Shown here: one piece after another, positions 32,115 to 41,803 of the stretch
Layout: each line of letters begins with the position of its first letter
Numbering within the stretch: the stretch's first letter is position 1
From: Maribacter algarum (ex Zhang et al. 2020)
GTDB taxonomy: Bacteria; Bacteroidota; Bacteroidia; Flavobacteriales; Flavobacteriaceae
DNA: 64,000 nucleotides
Direction: 5' to 3'
Assembly (NCBI RefSeq): GCF_005885635.1
Contig: NZ_VATY01000007.1
Location: 1 to 64,000 of the forward strand
The notes under the pieces: model-generated
What the model was told of the DNA's origin: nothing
The model's database searches: none
What the model saw: the letters and a program-made list of their open reading frames with translations, nothing else
Translations under genes and position numbers: made by a program

Positions 32115-32495
32115 GATCTGAAATCCTACCCTACTCCATTATAAATCAATATTTTACAATCTTATTTTCAAAATAGGACACCTAAAAGGACACCTATTGC
32201 AGCGGTTTGACGCTTTCGTAAAACAAAGATAAAAAAGCCATGCGAATGATAGCAAAATGATTCAAATATAATTAGGTCCTGGAATAATAGAAATTAGCGG
32301 TATAGTACAGGATGCAAATTCACAGAATCTCCCTTAAAATTGTTTTATGGCCAAGATTTCATTCCATTGCAATAAGCGGGGTTGAATAATTAGACCATTC
32401 CCTTAAATTACTAACTTACATGGGGAACTTGAATTCTCTATTTTTCAAGCTTGAATAATCGTTTATAAATCTCAAAATTTTAGGGATACGCCCAT
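32115..32495. other. Intergenic region at island/PUL junction
   Basis: This 381-base region has no gene. It holds a copy of GTACAGGATG at 32305-32314, the motif shared by the polysaccharide locus, about 180 bases from the next start codon. Confidence 0.5.
32305..32314 (+). promoter_or_regulatory. Shared PUL motif GTACAGGATG (cytochrome gene)
   Basis: Identical over ten bases to the copy at 36865. It is upstream of the planctomycete-type cytochrome gene and suggests that gene belongs to the same regulon. Confidence 0.5.
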
Positions 32496-35330
32496 ATGGA
32501 AAATTTAAATTGGATATTTCAGTTTCTAGGTCGACTACATCCTTTGCTAGTCCATTTTCCTATTGGCTTATTAGTGGTTGCATTATTCATGGAACTATTG
32601 ACCATTGGCGGAAAACGGAAAGGACTTCGAGAAGGTACCCATTGGGTAGTTTATGTGGGAACGGTATTCGCGATACTCTCCGCCCTATTTGGTTGGCTGT
32701 TGCGCACGCAAGAAGAATACAGTGGGGAATTGGTGGACAACCACCAATATACAGGCATTGCAACGGCTGTTTTGGCCACATTGACAACGATTTTACTCAG
32801 GTTAACCATTAAGGGTAAACTGCCAGATTTCCGAGCGTACAGAGCAGGACTTTCGGTAACGGTGGTATTCTTGACCATCGCAGGCCATCTGGGTGCATCG
32901 CTAACCCATGGTGAAGATTACCTAACCAGTGTTTTACCAGGTAATACAGATGTATACGACAATACAAAAGGGTTGGCCTTACTGACGGAATTGAAGAATT
33001 CCGATTCTATTTCCTTAGCACAGCAAGACAAATTGAACTTGGAGGTTAGGGCCATATTCGCCCATAATTGCTACCAATGCCATAGCGAGAACAAATCGAA
33101 AGGCGAATTGGTCTTGGAAAATAAGAAGGGGGTTTTCAGAGGTGGTGAATCGGGGGTCATAATTGTATCTGGAAAGCCAGATGAAAGTGAATTGTATAAA
33201 CGAATTACCCTTTCCCCAAATGAGGAAGGCGTAATGCCCAAAAAAGGGAAAGTCCTTAAGAAAACCGAAATCGAATTAATCAAATTATGGATTCAAAATG
33301 GGGCACATTGGTCCGACCAGGCCTTAAAAGTATTTCCCGAGGCGGAGATGGCGCTTGTAAAACCGGAGTTACCAGAATCCAACCAAACAAATCCCGTAGA
33401 TAAAATTACAGCTACTTATTTTGAAGCCAAAGATGTAGAATGGTCACCTATCGTTGAAGACCGCATTTTTATGAGACGCGCCTATTTGGATATTGTGGGG
33501 CTGTTACCCGAACCTGAAGCTATTTCCCAATTTGCCAAGGATGGGAACCCCAATAAAAGGGAAATTCTTATTGATACCTTATTGGCTGATACCCATAATT
33601 ACACACAACATTGGTTGAGTTTTTGGAATGATTTACTGCGGAATGACTACAGCGGCACGGGCTTTATCACCGGTGGTAGAAAACAGATTACCGATTGGTT
33701 GTACACTTCCTTGGAAGAAAACAAACCTTATGATCAAATGGTTGCGGAGCTGGTTAATCCTGTTGAGGGTTCAGAGGGTTTCATAAAAGGAATTCAATGG
33801 AGAGGTGTCGTCAATGCGAGTCAACGTACGGAAATGCAAGCAGCGCAAAATATCGGGCAATCCTTACTAGGAGCCAATGTCAAATGCGCCTCCTGTCATA
33901 ATAGTTTTGTGAGTAACATGACCTTAGAACAGGCCTATGGATTCGCAACTGTTTTTGCCGATTCCGTTTTAGAATTGAATCGCTGTGACAAGCCCATTGG
34001 CAAAATGGCCACTCCGAATTTTTTGTATCCCGAATTGGGAAGTGTCGAAGGCGAGACCGTTCAAGAGCGCTTGTACAATCTTTCAAAATTGATGGTCAAA
34101 CGCGAGAACGGCAGACTGTATCGAACCCTAACCAATCGTTTTTGGCACCGTTTGATGGGAAGGGGTATCATCGAACCTCTTGATGAAATGGACAATAGCC
34201 CTTGGAACGGTGATTTGCTGGATTGGCTCGCCGTTGATTTCATCGAATCGGGACATGATTTAAAACATTTGATAAAAAGAATTATGATGTCAAAGGCATA
34301 TCAATTGCCCACAATAAAATATGCCAAGCAGGAAGAATTAAAGACAGATTATGTATTTCAAGGACCCATTACCAGACGCTTGAGTGCCGAGCAATTTTCC
34401 GATGCGGTGAGCCAGGTGATTTCCCCTGTATATCATGCTGTTGAATATAGCCCTAGCGAGGCGAAACTTTCGGCTAAAAGAGTATGGCATCCGGAAATAA
34501 AATTCGATCGCAACGTGCTTCCCGAACCTGGCAAGCGTTATTTTAGGAAGTCCTTTACCCTTCCCAACAAAGCCATTACCGAAGCCAAAGTTTTGCTTTC
34601 CGTAGACCACTCTTATCAGTTATTTATCAACGGAATCAAAGTATCGGAAGGCTCCGATTGGAAAAAAGTGGCAAAACTTGATGTTAGCGAATTTCTAAAA
34701 CCCGGAAAAAATAGTATTGCAATAGAGGGAAGCAATGAAGGAAGCATCGCGAATCCGGCAGGAATTTTATTCTCCATGAAAATACAATACGATTCGAAAG
34801 AAGTGGTTCAAATCGACTCGGATACCAGTTGGAAAAGTGTCGCCGAGGCTCCCCACCCAAATTGGACTTCTGAGGATTACCATGATATCGCATGGACGGA
34901 AGTCCGTAATTATGGCACTGCGAATTGGGGTCGTCTAATCGATTTTACCTTTGAAAACCTAAATGGCGCTTTTGCAAGGGCAAGTTTGGTAAAACAGCAT
35001 CCGTTCATGAAAGCGCTGGGGAGACCAAGTCGTGAAAACGTGACCACATCAAGAGATGAACAAGCCACCCTATTACAGGCTTTGGAATTGACCAACGGTG
35101 AATTTTTTAACGGGGTTTTAGAGGAAGGCGCAACCCTTTGGCTGGAGCGATACAATTATGATAGTAAAAAAATAGTCGAAAACTTGTATCTAAAATCATT
35201 GGGCCGAAAACCCTCTGATTCGGAGAAGGAAGTTTTACTGAGCGTTTTGGGAGACCGACCGCAATTAGAAAATGTGCAAGATGTTTTCTGGTCGACTATG
35301 ATTTTACCGGAATTTCAATTTATCAATTAG
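32496..35330 (+). CDS. Membrane DUF2231 / planctomycete-type cytochrome c / DUF1549-DUF1553 protein
   Basis: A 944-residue protein. The first 145 residues have four or five helices like DUF2231. A cytochrome-like segment has CYQCH at 192-196. The region after about 300 matches DUF1549 (RIFMRRAYLDIVGLLPEPEAI), with a second CASCH at about 465-469, and the C-terminus matches DUF1553 (FQGPITRRLSAEQFSDAVSQVI). An inserted lectin-like stretch lies near 680-780. These giant proteins are frequent in Planctomycetota and some Bacteroidota near sulfatase genes and are thought to perform redox or surface functions on sugars. It forms an operon with the DUF1501 gene 38 bases downstream. Confidence 0.85.
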   Translation: MENLNWIFQFLGRLHPLLVHFPIGLLVVALFMELLTIGGKRKGLREGTHWVVYVGTVFAILSALFGWLLRTQEEYSGELVDNHQYTGIATAVLATLTTILLRLTIKGKLPDFRAYRAGLSVTVVFLTIAGHLGASLTHGEDYLTSVLPGNTDVYDNTKGLALLTELKNSDSISLAQQDKLNLEVRAIFAHNCYQCHSENKSKGELVLENKKGVFRGGESGVIIVSGKPDESELYKRITLSPNEEGVMPKKGKVLKKTEIELIKLWIQNGAHWSDQALKVFPEAEMALVKPELPESNQTNPVDKITATYFEAKDVEWSPIVEDRIFMRRAYLDIVGLLPEPEAISQFAKDGNPNKREILIDTLLADTHNYTQHWLSFWNDLLRNDYSGTGFITGGRKQITDWLYTSLEENKPYDQMVAELVNPVEGSEGFIKGIQWRGVVNASQRTEMQAAQNIGQSLLGANVKCASCHNSFVSNMTLEQAYGFATVFADSVLELNRCDKPIGKMATPNFLYPELGSVEGETVQERLYNLSKLMVKRENGRLYRTLTNRFWHRLMGRGIIEPLDEMDNSPWNGDLLDWLAVDFIESGHDLKHLIKRIMMSKAYQLPTIKYAKQEELKTDYVFQGPITRRLSAEQFSDAVSQVISPVYHAVEYSPSEAKLSAKRVWHPEIKFDRNVLPEPGKRYFRKSFTLPNKAITEAKVLLSVDHSYQLFINGIKVSEGSDWKKVAKLDVSEFLKPGKNSIAIEGSNEGSIANPAGILFSMKIQYDSKEVVQIDSDTSWKSVAEAPHPNWTSEDYHDIAWTEVRNYGTANWGRLIDFTFENLNGAFARASLVKQHPFMKALGRPSRENVTTSRDEQATLLQALELTNGEFFNGVLEEGATLWLERYNYDSKKIVENLYLKSLGRKPSDSEKEVLLSVLGDRPQLENVQDVFWSTMILPEFQFIN

Positions 35331-35371
35331 TTCCAATATGCCTGCTACTTGATTAAAAAAAGTAAATAGTG

Positions 35372-36835
35372 ATGGACAACCAAAATACACGGCGAGAGTT
35401 TCTAAAAAAGATGACGGCAGCGAGTCTGGCAGCTTCGGCGACCACGATTCCATTGGCCAGCTTTTTGAGTTCTTGCTCGACTTCGGTTCCTAAAATTCTA
35501 TCTACAGCGGATACGGTTATTCTGCTTTGGATGGCAGGTGGCATGGCACATACGGAAACCTTTGACCCCAAGGCCTACGTACCTTATGAAAAAGGTGTAG
35601 AAAGTAAAAGAGTACTCAGCACCTTCCCAAAAAAACCAACAGCGGTCGATGGACTTGATTTCTCAGAAGGCCTCGAATCGATTGGGAGTGTCATGGACAA
35701 AGGAGCTATCATACGTTCATACAAATCGGCCGATCTCGGGCACATTCTCCATACACGTCATCAATACCATTGGCACACCTGTTACGAACCGCCACAGTCG
35801 GTACAAGCACCACATATTGGCGCATGGATTGCAAAGGAATTGGGTCCCGTCAATCCTGTTATTCCGCCTTTTATAAGTATGGGGCAACGCTTTACGGTCG
35901 GTGAAGCGGAGGAGTTAAAAGCCTTTCATTCGGCCGGTTTCCTAGGTACGGAATTCGGACCTTTTTTAATTCCGGATCCTTCGGGCGGACTTGAAAGTGT
36001 ACGTCCCCCACAAGGGATGTCCCTTAAACGCTTTGAAGCGAGGTACAAACTCTATAAAGAACTGGCCAATAAAAGCAAGGTCATGGAAGAAGGGAGTGAC
36101 TACCAACGAGAATCGTTGATGCGTTCTATGGAACAATCGTATCGATTGTTAAATTCCCCTGAGGCCAAGGTTTTTGATTTATCCGAAGAACCCAAAGAAG
36201 TGTATGACACCTACAACACTGGACGATTCGGACTGGGTTGCCTCCTAGCCAAAAGACTAGCCATGAATGGCGGACGCTTCATCAGTGTTTCCACAGAATA
36301 TGAACCTTTTTTAGGGTGGGACACCCATGAGAATGGACATACCCGTGCCAAGAAAATGAAAGAATTAATCGACAGGCCTATAGCACAATTGATTAAAGAT
36401 TTGGATGAAAGTGGCCATCTAGATCGAACCCTGATTATCTTGGCCAGTGAGTTCAGTCGTGATGCCATTATGGAGGGTCGCCCCGGAGAACCTGTAAAAG
36501 ACCAGGTCGATCAACCCGATATTATCGAAGACGAAAAGTTCTACGGAATGCACCGCCATTTCACCGATGGCAGCTCTATTTTGCTATGGGGCGGGGGGAT
36601 AAAGAAGGGATTGGTTTACGGTAAGACGGCCGATGAGCGACCTTGCTCATCTATCGAAAACCCAGTGGTTATCGATCAGGTACATCAATCGATATATCAC
36701 GCTCTAGGTATGCATCCTGAAACGCAGTATACCATTGAGGGCAGACCTTTTTATACTACCCCAGATGGGCACGGGAAGCCTATTTTGGATTTGTTTGGAA
36801 ATCCGCTTCAGAAAGATTCTGGCGGCGCAAGTTGA
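35372..36835 (+). CDS. DUF1501 family protein with Tat signal
   Basis: A 487-residue protein using the ATG at 35372 (a GTG lies one codon upstream). The N-terminus NTRREFLKKMTAASLAASA is a twin-arginine signal, and SSCS could be a lipobox. The body resembles DUF1501, a relative of the alkaline phosphatase/sulfatase fold, with VILLWMAGGMAHTETFDPK, FGLGCLLAKRLAMNGGRFISV and LIILASEFSRDA. Export by Tat suggests folding with a cofactor in the cytoplasm. DUF1501 genes nearly always accompany DUF1549/DUF1553 genes, as here. Its substrate is unknown. Confidence 0.85.
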   Translation: MDNQNTRREFLKKMTAASLAASATTIPLASFLSSCSTSVPKILSTADTVILLWMAGGMAHTETFDPKAYVPYEKGVESKRVLSTFPKKPTAVDGLDFSEGLESIGSVMDKGAIIRSYKSADLGHILHTRHQYHWHTCYEPPQSVQAPHIGAWIAKELGPVNPVIPPFISMGQRFTVGEAEELKAFHSAGFLGTEFGPFLIPDPSGGLESVRPPQGMSLKRFEARYKLYKELANKSKVMEEGSDYQRESLMRSMEQSYRLLNSPEAKVFDLSEEPKEVYDTYNTGRFGLGCLLAKRLAMNGGRFISVSTEYEPFLGWDTHENGHTRAKKMKELIDRPIAQLIKDLDESGHLDRTLIILASEFSRDAIMEGRPGEPVKDQVDQPDIIEDEKFYGMHRHFTDGSSILLWGGGIKKGLVYGKTADERPCSSIENPVVIDQVHQSIYHALGMHPETQYTIEGRPFYTTPDGHGKPILDLFGNPLQKDSGGAS

Positions 36836-36864
36836 GTAAATCTGAGATTCATCTTAACAGCACG

Positions 36865-36874
36865 GTACAGGATG
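36865..36874 (+). promoter_or_regulatory. Shared PUL motif GTACAGGATG (639-residue protein gene)
   Basis: Ten bases identical to 32305-32314, ending 76 bases before the next start codon. Confidence 0.55.
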
Positions 36875-36950
36875 CCTATTCATGTGAAGTCCATTATACT
36901 TGTAAGGCTACTTGTTTCAGAAAGAAAAACCTAATGCAAAATAACCATAG

Positions 36951-38870
36951 ATGAAGCGCAAAGATTTTGTTCAACTTTCGGCATTGGGTGGTTTAGGTCT
37001 AACCCTTCCCTCGGTTACTTTGCTAAATTCTTGTTCTGATAAAACCGCAGCCGCACATTCCCTGGAATTCAAAAACCTAACATCAACCCTCTTAAAAGAT
37101 TGGTGCGACGGAATGATTAGGGTACAAATCAATAATCCATCCGATTTAGAAGAGCATGGTGCTATGGGCTGCCCTGCCTGTTCACATATACATGGGCGTT
37201 GTATGGATGCCGTGTACCCATTTTTATATATGGCAGATGTAACCGGCCATACGAAATATTTAGATGCAGCTGTTTTGGTCATGGATTGGGCCGAGAACAA
37301 CGTATCACAAGAAAACGGAAGTTGGACGGTAGTATCCAATCCGAAATCATGGAAAGGAATTACGGTTTTTGGAGCCATCGCCTTAGCGGAGGCATTGCAC
37401 TATCACGGTCATGTTTTAGATAAAGAAAGACATGCAGCTTGGACCAATCGTTTGGAAAAAGCTGCCAACTATGTGTATGATACGTTTACCATTGATTTTA
37501 CCAATATTAATTATGGAGGCACCGCTATTTACGGCTTGAGCCTGATAGGACATTTACTTAAAAACGAGAAGTTTCTTAAAAAGAGTAAAGAATTGGCCGA
37601 AGGTGTGAAATCTTATTTTACCGCCAATGAGGATTTACTCTTCGGTGAATGTAAACCCCATGCAAAAAAATTAAGTGCCAAAGGGCTACATGGGGTAGAC
37701 TTGGGTTATAATGTTGAAGAAACATTAAATAGTTTGGTCATGTATGCCTTAAAGGAAAAGGATGATGAGCTTATACAAATTCTTACGAAATCTTTAAATA
37801 GCCATTTGGAATTTATGTTACCCGATGGCGCCTGGGACAACAGCTGGGGAACACGACAATACAAATGGAGTTACTGGGGAAGCCGCACCTGTGATGGCAG
37901 TCAACCTGCATTTGCAATGATGGCACATATCAATCCGGCCTTTGGAACAGCGGCCATAAAGAATACCGAACTATTGAAACGCTGTACTGCACAAGGTTTG
38001 ATACATGGTGGTCCGCATTATATATCCCATGGAATTCCACCCTGTGTGCACCATACATTTACACATGCCAAACCATTAACGGCCTTGCTGGACCATTGGG
38101 AACAGCTATCAGAAGTGAACACGAACACAATATTACCGAGAGTCACGGCAGATGGAGTCAAAAATTTTAAGGATTTGGATGTCTCTCTTTTTGCCAAAGG
38201 CGATTGGCGGGGGACTATTTCGGCATATGATGCCATTTACAAAGACGGCGATTATCGTCAAGCTACGGGCGGCGCACTTTCGGTATTGTACCACAACAAA
38301 GTGGGATTGTTATGCACTGCGAGCATGGCCATCTATAAAATGGTCGAGGCCTATAATCAACAACCTAATCCAGGCGAAGATTTCGCCCTGACGCCTCGAG
38401 TTGAAACCTTTAAAGACGATGTTTGGTATAGCAATATTTTTGATAGAGCGGCAACAATTCATTCCGAAGAGAATGACATTGATATTCGGTTGCTTGCGAA
38501 ATCCGCACTAAAAAACAAATCGAATGAAATCGTAACTGAAACAGCATCGGATTTTGAGTTATCGTATCAGTGCTCAAACGATTCCTTGCGAATCATCGCT
38601 AAAACTGACCAATCCATTACTGAACCCACGGCATTTGTTTTGCCGATGGTTTCTCCAACCGGAGAAAAAGTCGCACAACCCAATCCGAATGAAATCACCA
38701 TTCAAAAGCCTGAGGGTCTTGTAAGTATTAAGGCAAGCGTACCTCTGAAATTAAAAGATACCCAAAAGGAAAGAATATTCAATATGGTGCCGGGTGTGGA
38801 AGTGGTTCCAATAATAGCTTATTTCAAAGACAAATCCCAAGAGTTGGAAATACGAATAAAGGTTGCGTAA
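36951..38870 (+). CDS. Putative (alpha/alpha)6-barrel carbohydrate-active protein
   Basis: A 639-residue lipoprotein (LLNSCSDK after a Tat-like MKRKDF start). Residues about 45-430 look like repeated helical hairpins of a six-hairpin toroid (YLDAAVLVMDWAENN, WTNRLEKAANYVYDTF, NVEETLNSLVMYALKEKDDEL), with conserved aromatic and Asp/His patches such as MLPDGAWDNSWGTRQYKWSYWGSRTCDGSQ. The last 180 residues are beta-rich. I cannot place it in a numbered family. It may be a lyase, hydrolase or the kind of oligosaccharide dehydratase described in ulvan loci. Two sulfatase genes follow directly. Confidence 0.6.
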   Translation: MKRKDFVQLSALGGLGLTLPSVTLLNSCSDKTAAAHSLEFKNLTSTLLKDWCDGMIRVQINNPSDLEEHGAMGCPACSHIHGRCMDAVYPFLYMADVTGHTKYLDAAVLVMDWAENNVSQENGSWTVVSNPKSWKGITVFGAIALAEALHYHGHVLDKERHAAWTNRLEKAANYVYDTFTIDFTNINYGGTAIYGLSLIGHLLKNEKFLKKSKELAEGVKSYFTANEDLLFGECKPHAKKLSAKGLHGVDLGYNVEETLNSLVMYALKEKDDELIQILTKSLNSHLEFMLPDGAWDNSWGTRQYKWSYWGSRTCDGSQPAFAMMAHINPAFGTAAIKNTELLKRCTAQGLIHGGPHYISHGIPPCVHHTFTHAKPLTALLDHWEQLSEVNTNTILPRVTADGVKNFKDLDVSLFAKGDWRGTISAYDAIYKDGDYRQATGGALSVLYHNKVGLLCTASMAIYKMVEAYNQQPNPGEDFALTPRVETFKDDVWYSNIFDRAATIHSEENDIDIRLLAKSALKNKSNEIVTETASDFELSYQCSNDSLRIIAKTDQSITEPTAFVLPMVSPTGEKVAQPNPNEITIQKPEGLVSIKASVPLKLKDTQKERIFNMVPGVEVVPIIAYFKDKSQELEIRIKVA

Positions 38871-38894
38871 AACAGATGTTAAAACAAAAGAGAA

Positions 38895-40232
38895 ATGAAA
38901 AATTGTACTACTCTACTCATAACCATATCAGTCATTATAACAATTGTCTCCTGTAATGAAACCAAGAAAGAGGTAAAAGAAAGCCCAACGGAAGAACAAC
39001 CACCTAACATTGTCTTTATAATTTCAGATGATCAGGCATGGACCGATTATGGCTTTATGGATCACGAGGCCATCGAAACGCCAAACCTTGATAAGCTTGC
39101 CAATGAAAGTCACACCTTTACCCATGGATATGTGCCTACCTCTTTATGTGCACCATCTTTGGCTTCAATTATAACTGGCGTTTTTCCCAGAGACCACATG
39201 GTCTTGGGTAATGACCGGGTATTGCCAGGTGATGACAAAGGAGGAAAACCGGCATGGCTATCCACCTGGAGAGCGGATAACTATTCTACCGTAATAGAAG
39301 ATTTTAAAGAGCTGAATACCCTTCCAAAGTTGCTCAAAGAAAAAGGATACCTCTCTTTTCAAACTGGTAAATGGTGGTTGGGTAATTATGAAAATGGAGG
39401 TTTTGATGATGGAATGACACATGGCAATCCAGAAAGAGGTGGACGACATGGTGATTATGGACTCGAAATTGGCCGAAAAGGCATGGATACCCTTAACAAC
39501 TATATCGATTTGGCCTTGGAAAAGAAAAAGCCTTTTTTCATGTGGTATGCGCCCTTCTTACCGCATTCCCCTCATAATCCGCCAGATAGTCTTTTACAAA
39601 AATACCTTCCCAAAGCACCTACTGAATTTGTCGCTAAATATTGGGCGATGTGTGAATGGTTTGACCAAACCTGTGGCGAACTGACGGATTACATCGAGGA
39701 GAAAGGACAGACAGAAAACACCTTGTTCGTTTATGTCTGCGATAACGGATGGGTGCAAAACGAAAACAATAGCAGGTACAATCCGATTTCAAAACGAGCG
39801 CCCTATGATTATGGCATGCGCACCCCAATCATGTTCAAATGGAAAGGCAAAATCGAACCCATGCTCGATGATAGAACCTTGGTGAGCAGTTTAGATATGC
39901 TTCCTACAGTTTTGGATTTAGTGGGAATCGAACGACCGAAAGAATTGGATGGCATCAATGTATTGAATAAAACCGAACTTGAAAATAGAGAAGCTATTTT
40001 TGGTGAAATCTACGCCCATGACTTCAACACAGTCGATGAAAGTCTTTTTTATCAAATAGTAATAACGGAACCACATAAGCTTATTGTTCCTAACGAGGTC
40101 AACAAACCGAATGAAAAAATCCAATTGTTCGATATTTATAAAGACCCTTTTGAACAAGAAGATTTGGCCGATGAAAATCCGGAAATTGTTATGAAACTAA
40201 AAGCCCAGATTGAAGAATCTTGGAATGAATAA
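38895..40232 (+). CDS. S1-family sulfatase, lipoprotein
   Basis: A 445-residue sulfatase with a lipoprotein signal (TIVSCNE). IVFIISDDQAWTDYG holds the metal-binding Asp pair. The catalytic motif is C85-A-P-S-L-A-S-I-I-T-G; the cysteine that becomes formylglycine is present, but the arginine normally four residues later is leucine. YVCDNGWVQNEN near 283 carries the second metal site. It is expected to remove sulfate from an algal sugar. It stands between the (alpha/alpha)6 gene (24 bases) and the next sulfatase (12 bases). Confidence 0.87.
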   Translation: MKNCTTLLITISVIITIVSCNETKKEVKESPTEEQPPNIVFIISDDQAWTDYGFMDHEAIETPNLDKLANESHTFTHGYVPTSLCAPSLASIITGVFPRDHMVLGNDRVLPGDDKGGKPAWLSTWRADNYSTVIEDFKELNTLPKLLKEKGYLSFQTGKWWLGNYENGGFDDGMTHGNPERGGRHGDYGLEIGRKGMDTLNNYIDLALEKKKPFFMWYAPFLPHSPHNPPDSLLQKYLPKAPTEFVAKYWAMCEWFDQTCGELTDYIEEKGQTENTLFVYVCDNGWVQNENNSRYNPISKRAPYDYGMRTPIMFKWKGKIEPMLDDRTLVSSLDMLPTVLDLVGIERPKELDGINVLNKTELENREAIFGEIYAHDFNTVDESLFYQIVITEPHKLIVPNEVNKPNEKIQLFDIYKDPFEQEDLADENPEIVMKLKAQIEESWNE

Positions 40233-40244
40233 ACCATACGTACA

Positions 40245-41744
40245 TTGGGTAAAATTAAAAGTAGGCACTTTTATATAATTGGGCTAAGCCTGTTTGTACT
40301 TTGCGCCTGCGTGGATAATAAGAAAACCATAGTGTCCGAAAAAAAAGTGGCGCCGAATGTGTTGTTCATTTCTGTCGATGACTTAAACAATATGTTGGGC
40401 GTCCTAAAAACCTATCCCAATGCGAAAACTCCCAACATCGATAAACTAGCCTCTAGAGGTGTTCTTTTTTCAAATGCCCATTGCCAAGCACCTTTGTGCG
40501 GACCATCACGAGCTTCAATAATGAGTGGTTTACGGCCTTCCACAACGGGCATTTATGGAATGATTCAAGATGATAAGATACGGTCGGATAATCCCGCAAC
40601 GAAAGATATTATTTTCCTTCCCGAGTATTTTAGCAACAACGGCTATCATACTATGGGAATTGGCAAATTGTTCCATAGTCATGCACCCGAAGGAATGTTC
40701 GATGAATCTGGAGGAAGGGTAGCACGGTTTGGTCCTTACCCAGACGAACGATTTGTATGGGACGGTTTTGGCACATCGGATAGAAAAAACTACGGTCGTA
40801 CGAATACCGATTGGGGTGCATTTCCTGAAGCGGATTCGCTTATGCCAGATCACCAATCTGTAGATTGGGCAATCAATCGGTTGAACAAAAAATACGACAA
40901 ACCCTTTTTTATGGGTGTTGGTTTTTTAAGACCCCATGTACCGCTATACGTACCTCAAAAGTGGTTTGATTTGCATCCGTTGGATAGCATAAAAACAGTT
41001 CCTTACGAATCGGATGATTTAGAGGATGTTCCGCCTGTGGCAGTGCAAATCAATGATTTGCCCATGATGCCATCAACGGATTGGGCGATCGAAAGAGGGG
41101 AATGGCCTAAAATCATTCAAGCCTATTTGGCCTGTGTCAGTTTTGTGGATTACGAAATTGGTCGCATGTTAGAAGCTCTTGAAAACAGTGAACATGCGGA
41201 AAACACCATCATCGTATTTTGGTCCGATCACGGATATCGATTAGGGGAAAAAGGCACTTTTGCCAAACATGCCTTATGGGAATCAGCTACAAAGGCACCT
41301 TTGCTGTTTGTTGCTCCCAATCTTCCGAAAGGAAAAGTCATTGACCAACCTGCAGAAATGCTTTCTATCTACCCCACCCTATTGGAATTATGTGGGCTTC
41401 CAGCCTATGAAAGAAACGAAGGCAAAAGTTTAGTGTCTCTAATGCAAGGGAAAAACAAGGAAACTTTTGTGGCCATTACGACCTTTGGCATGAACAATCA
41501 TACAGTGAAATCAGATCGCTTCCGTTATATTCAATACGAAGATGGCGGTGAAGAGTTTTACGATCATAACAACGATCCGAACGAATTTACCAATCAGGCT
41601 AAAAACCCTGAATATCAGGATGAGATGGCCGCATTAAAAAAGTTATTGCCAAAAGCGAATGCGACCTGGGATCCGAACTCTTCCTATAACTTTCAACCAT
41701 ACTTTGTGGAACAAAAGGCAAGAACCAGTGGCGCTAAGAAATAA
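40245..41744 (+). CDS. S1-family sulfatase, iduronate-2-sulfatase-like
   Basis: A 499-residue lipoprotein sulfatase (FVLCACVDN) with apparent TTG start. NVLFISVDDLNNMLGVL gives the metal-binding Asp residues, and C85-G-P-S-R89 is a canonical formylglycine motif. VGFLRPHVPLYVPQKWF and FWSDHGYRLGEKGTFAKHALWE match iduronate-2-sulfatase-like enzymes. Ulvan contains iduronate and rhamnose-3-sulfate, so either could be relevant; the actual target is not deducible. It is co-transcribed with the preceding sulfatase. Confidence 0.9.
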   Translation: MGKIKSRHFYIIGLSLFVLCACVDNKKTIVSEKKVAPNVLFISVDDLNNMLGVLKTYPNAKTPNIDKLASRGVLFSNAHCQAPLCGPSRASIMSGLRPSTTGIYGMIQDDKIRSDNPATKDIIFLPEYFSNNGYHTMGIGKLFHSHAPEGMFDESGGRVARFGPYPDERFVWDGFGTSDRKNYGRTNTDWGAFPEADSLMPDHQSVDWAINRLNKKYDKPFFMGVGFLRPHVPLYVPQKWFDLHPLDSIKTVPYESDDLEDVPPVAVQINDLPMMPSTDWAIERGEWPKIIQAYLACVSFVDYEIGRMLEALENSEHAENTIIVFWSDHGYRLGEKGTFAKHALWESATKAPLLFVAPNLPKGKVIDQPAEMLSIYPTLLELCGLPAYERNEGKSLVSLMQGKNKETFVAITTFGMNNHTVKSDRFRYIQYEDGGEEFYDHNNDPNEFTNQAKNPEYQDEMAALKKLLPKANATWDPNSSYNFQPYFVEQKARTSGAKK

Positions 41745-41803
41745 GTTGTTGCCCTAATGTTGATTCAGAAACAATGGCTTCCGTTGAATTGCTTTGAATC
41801 AAA

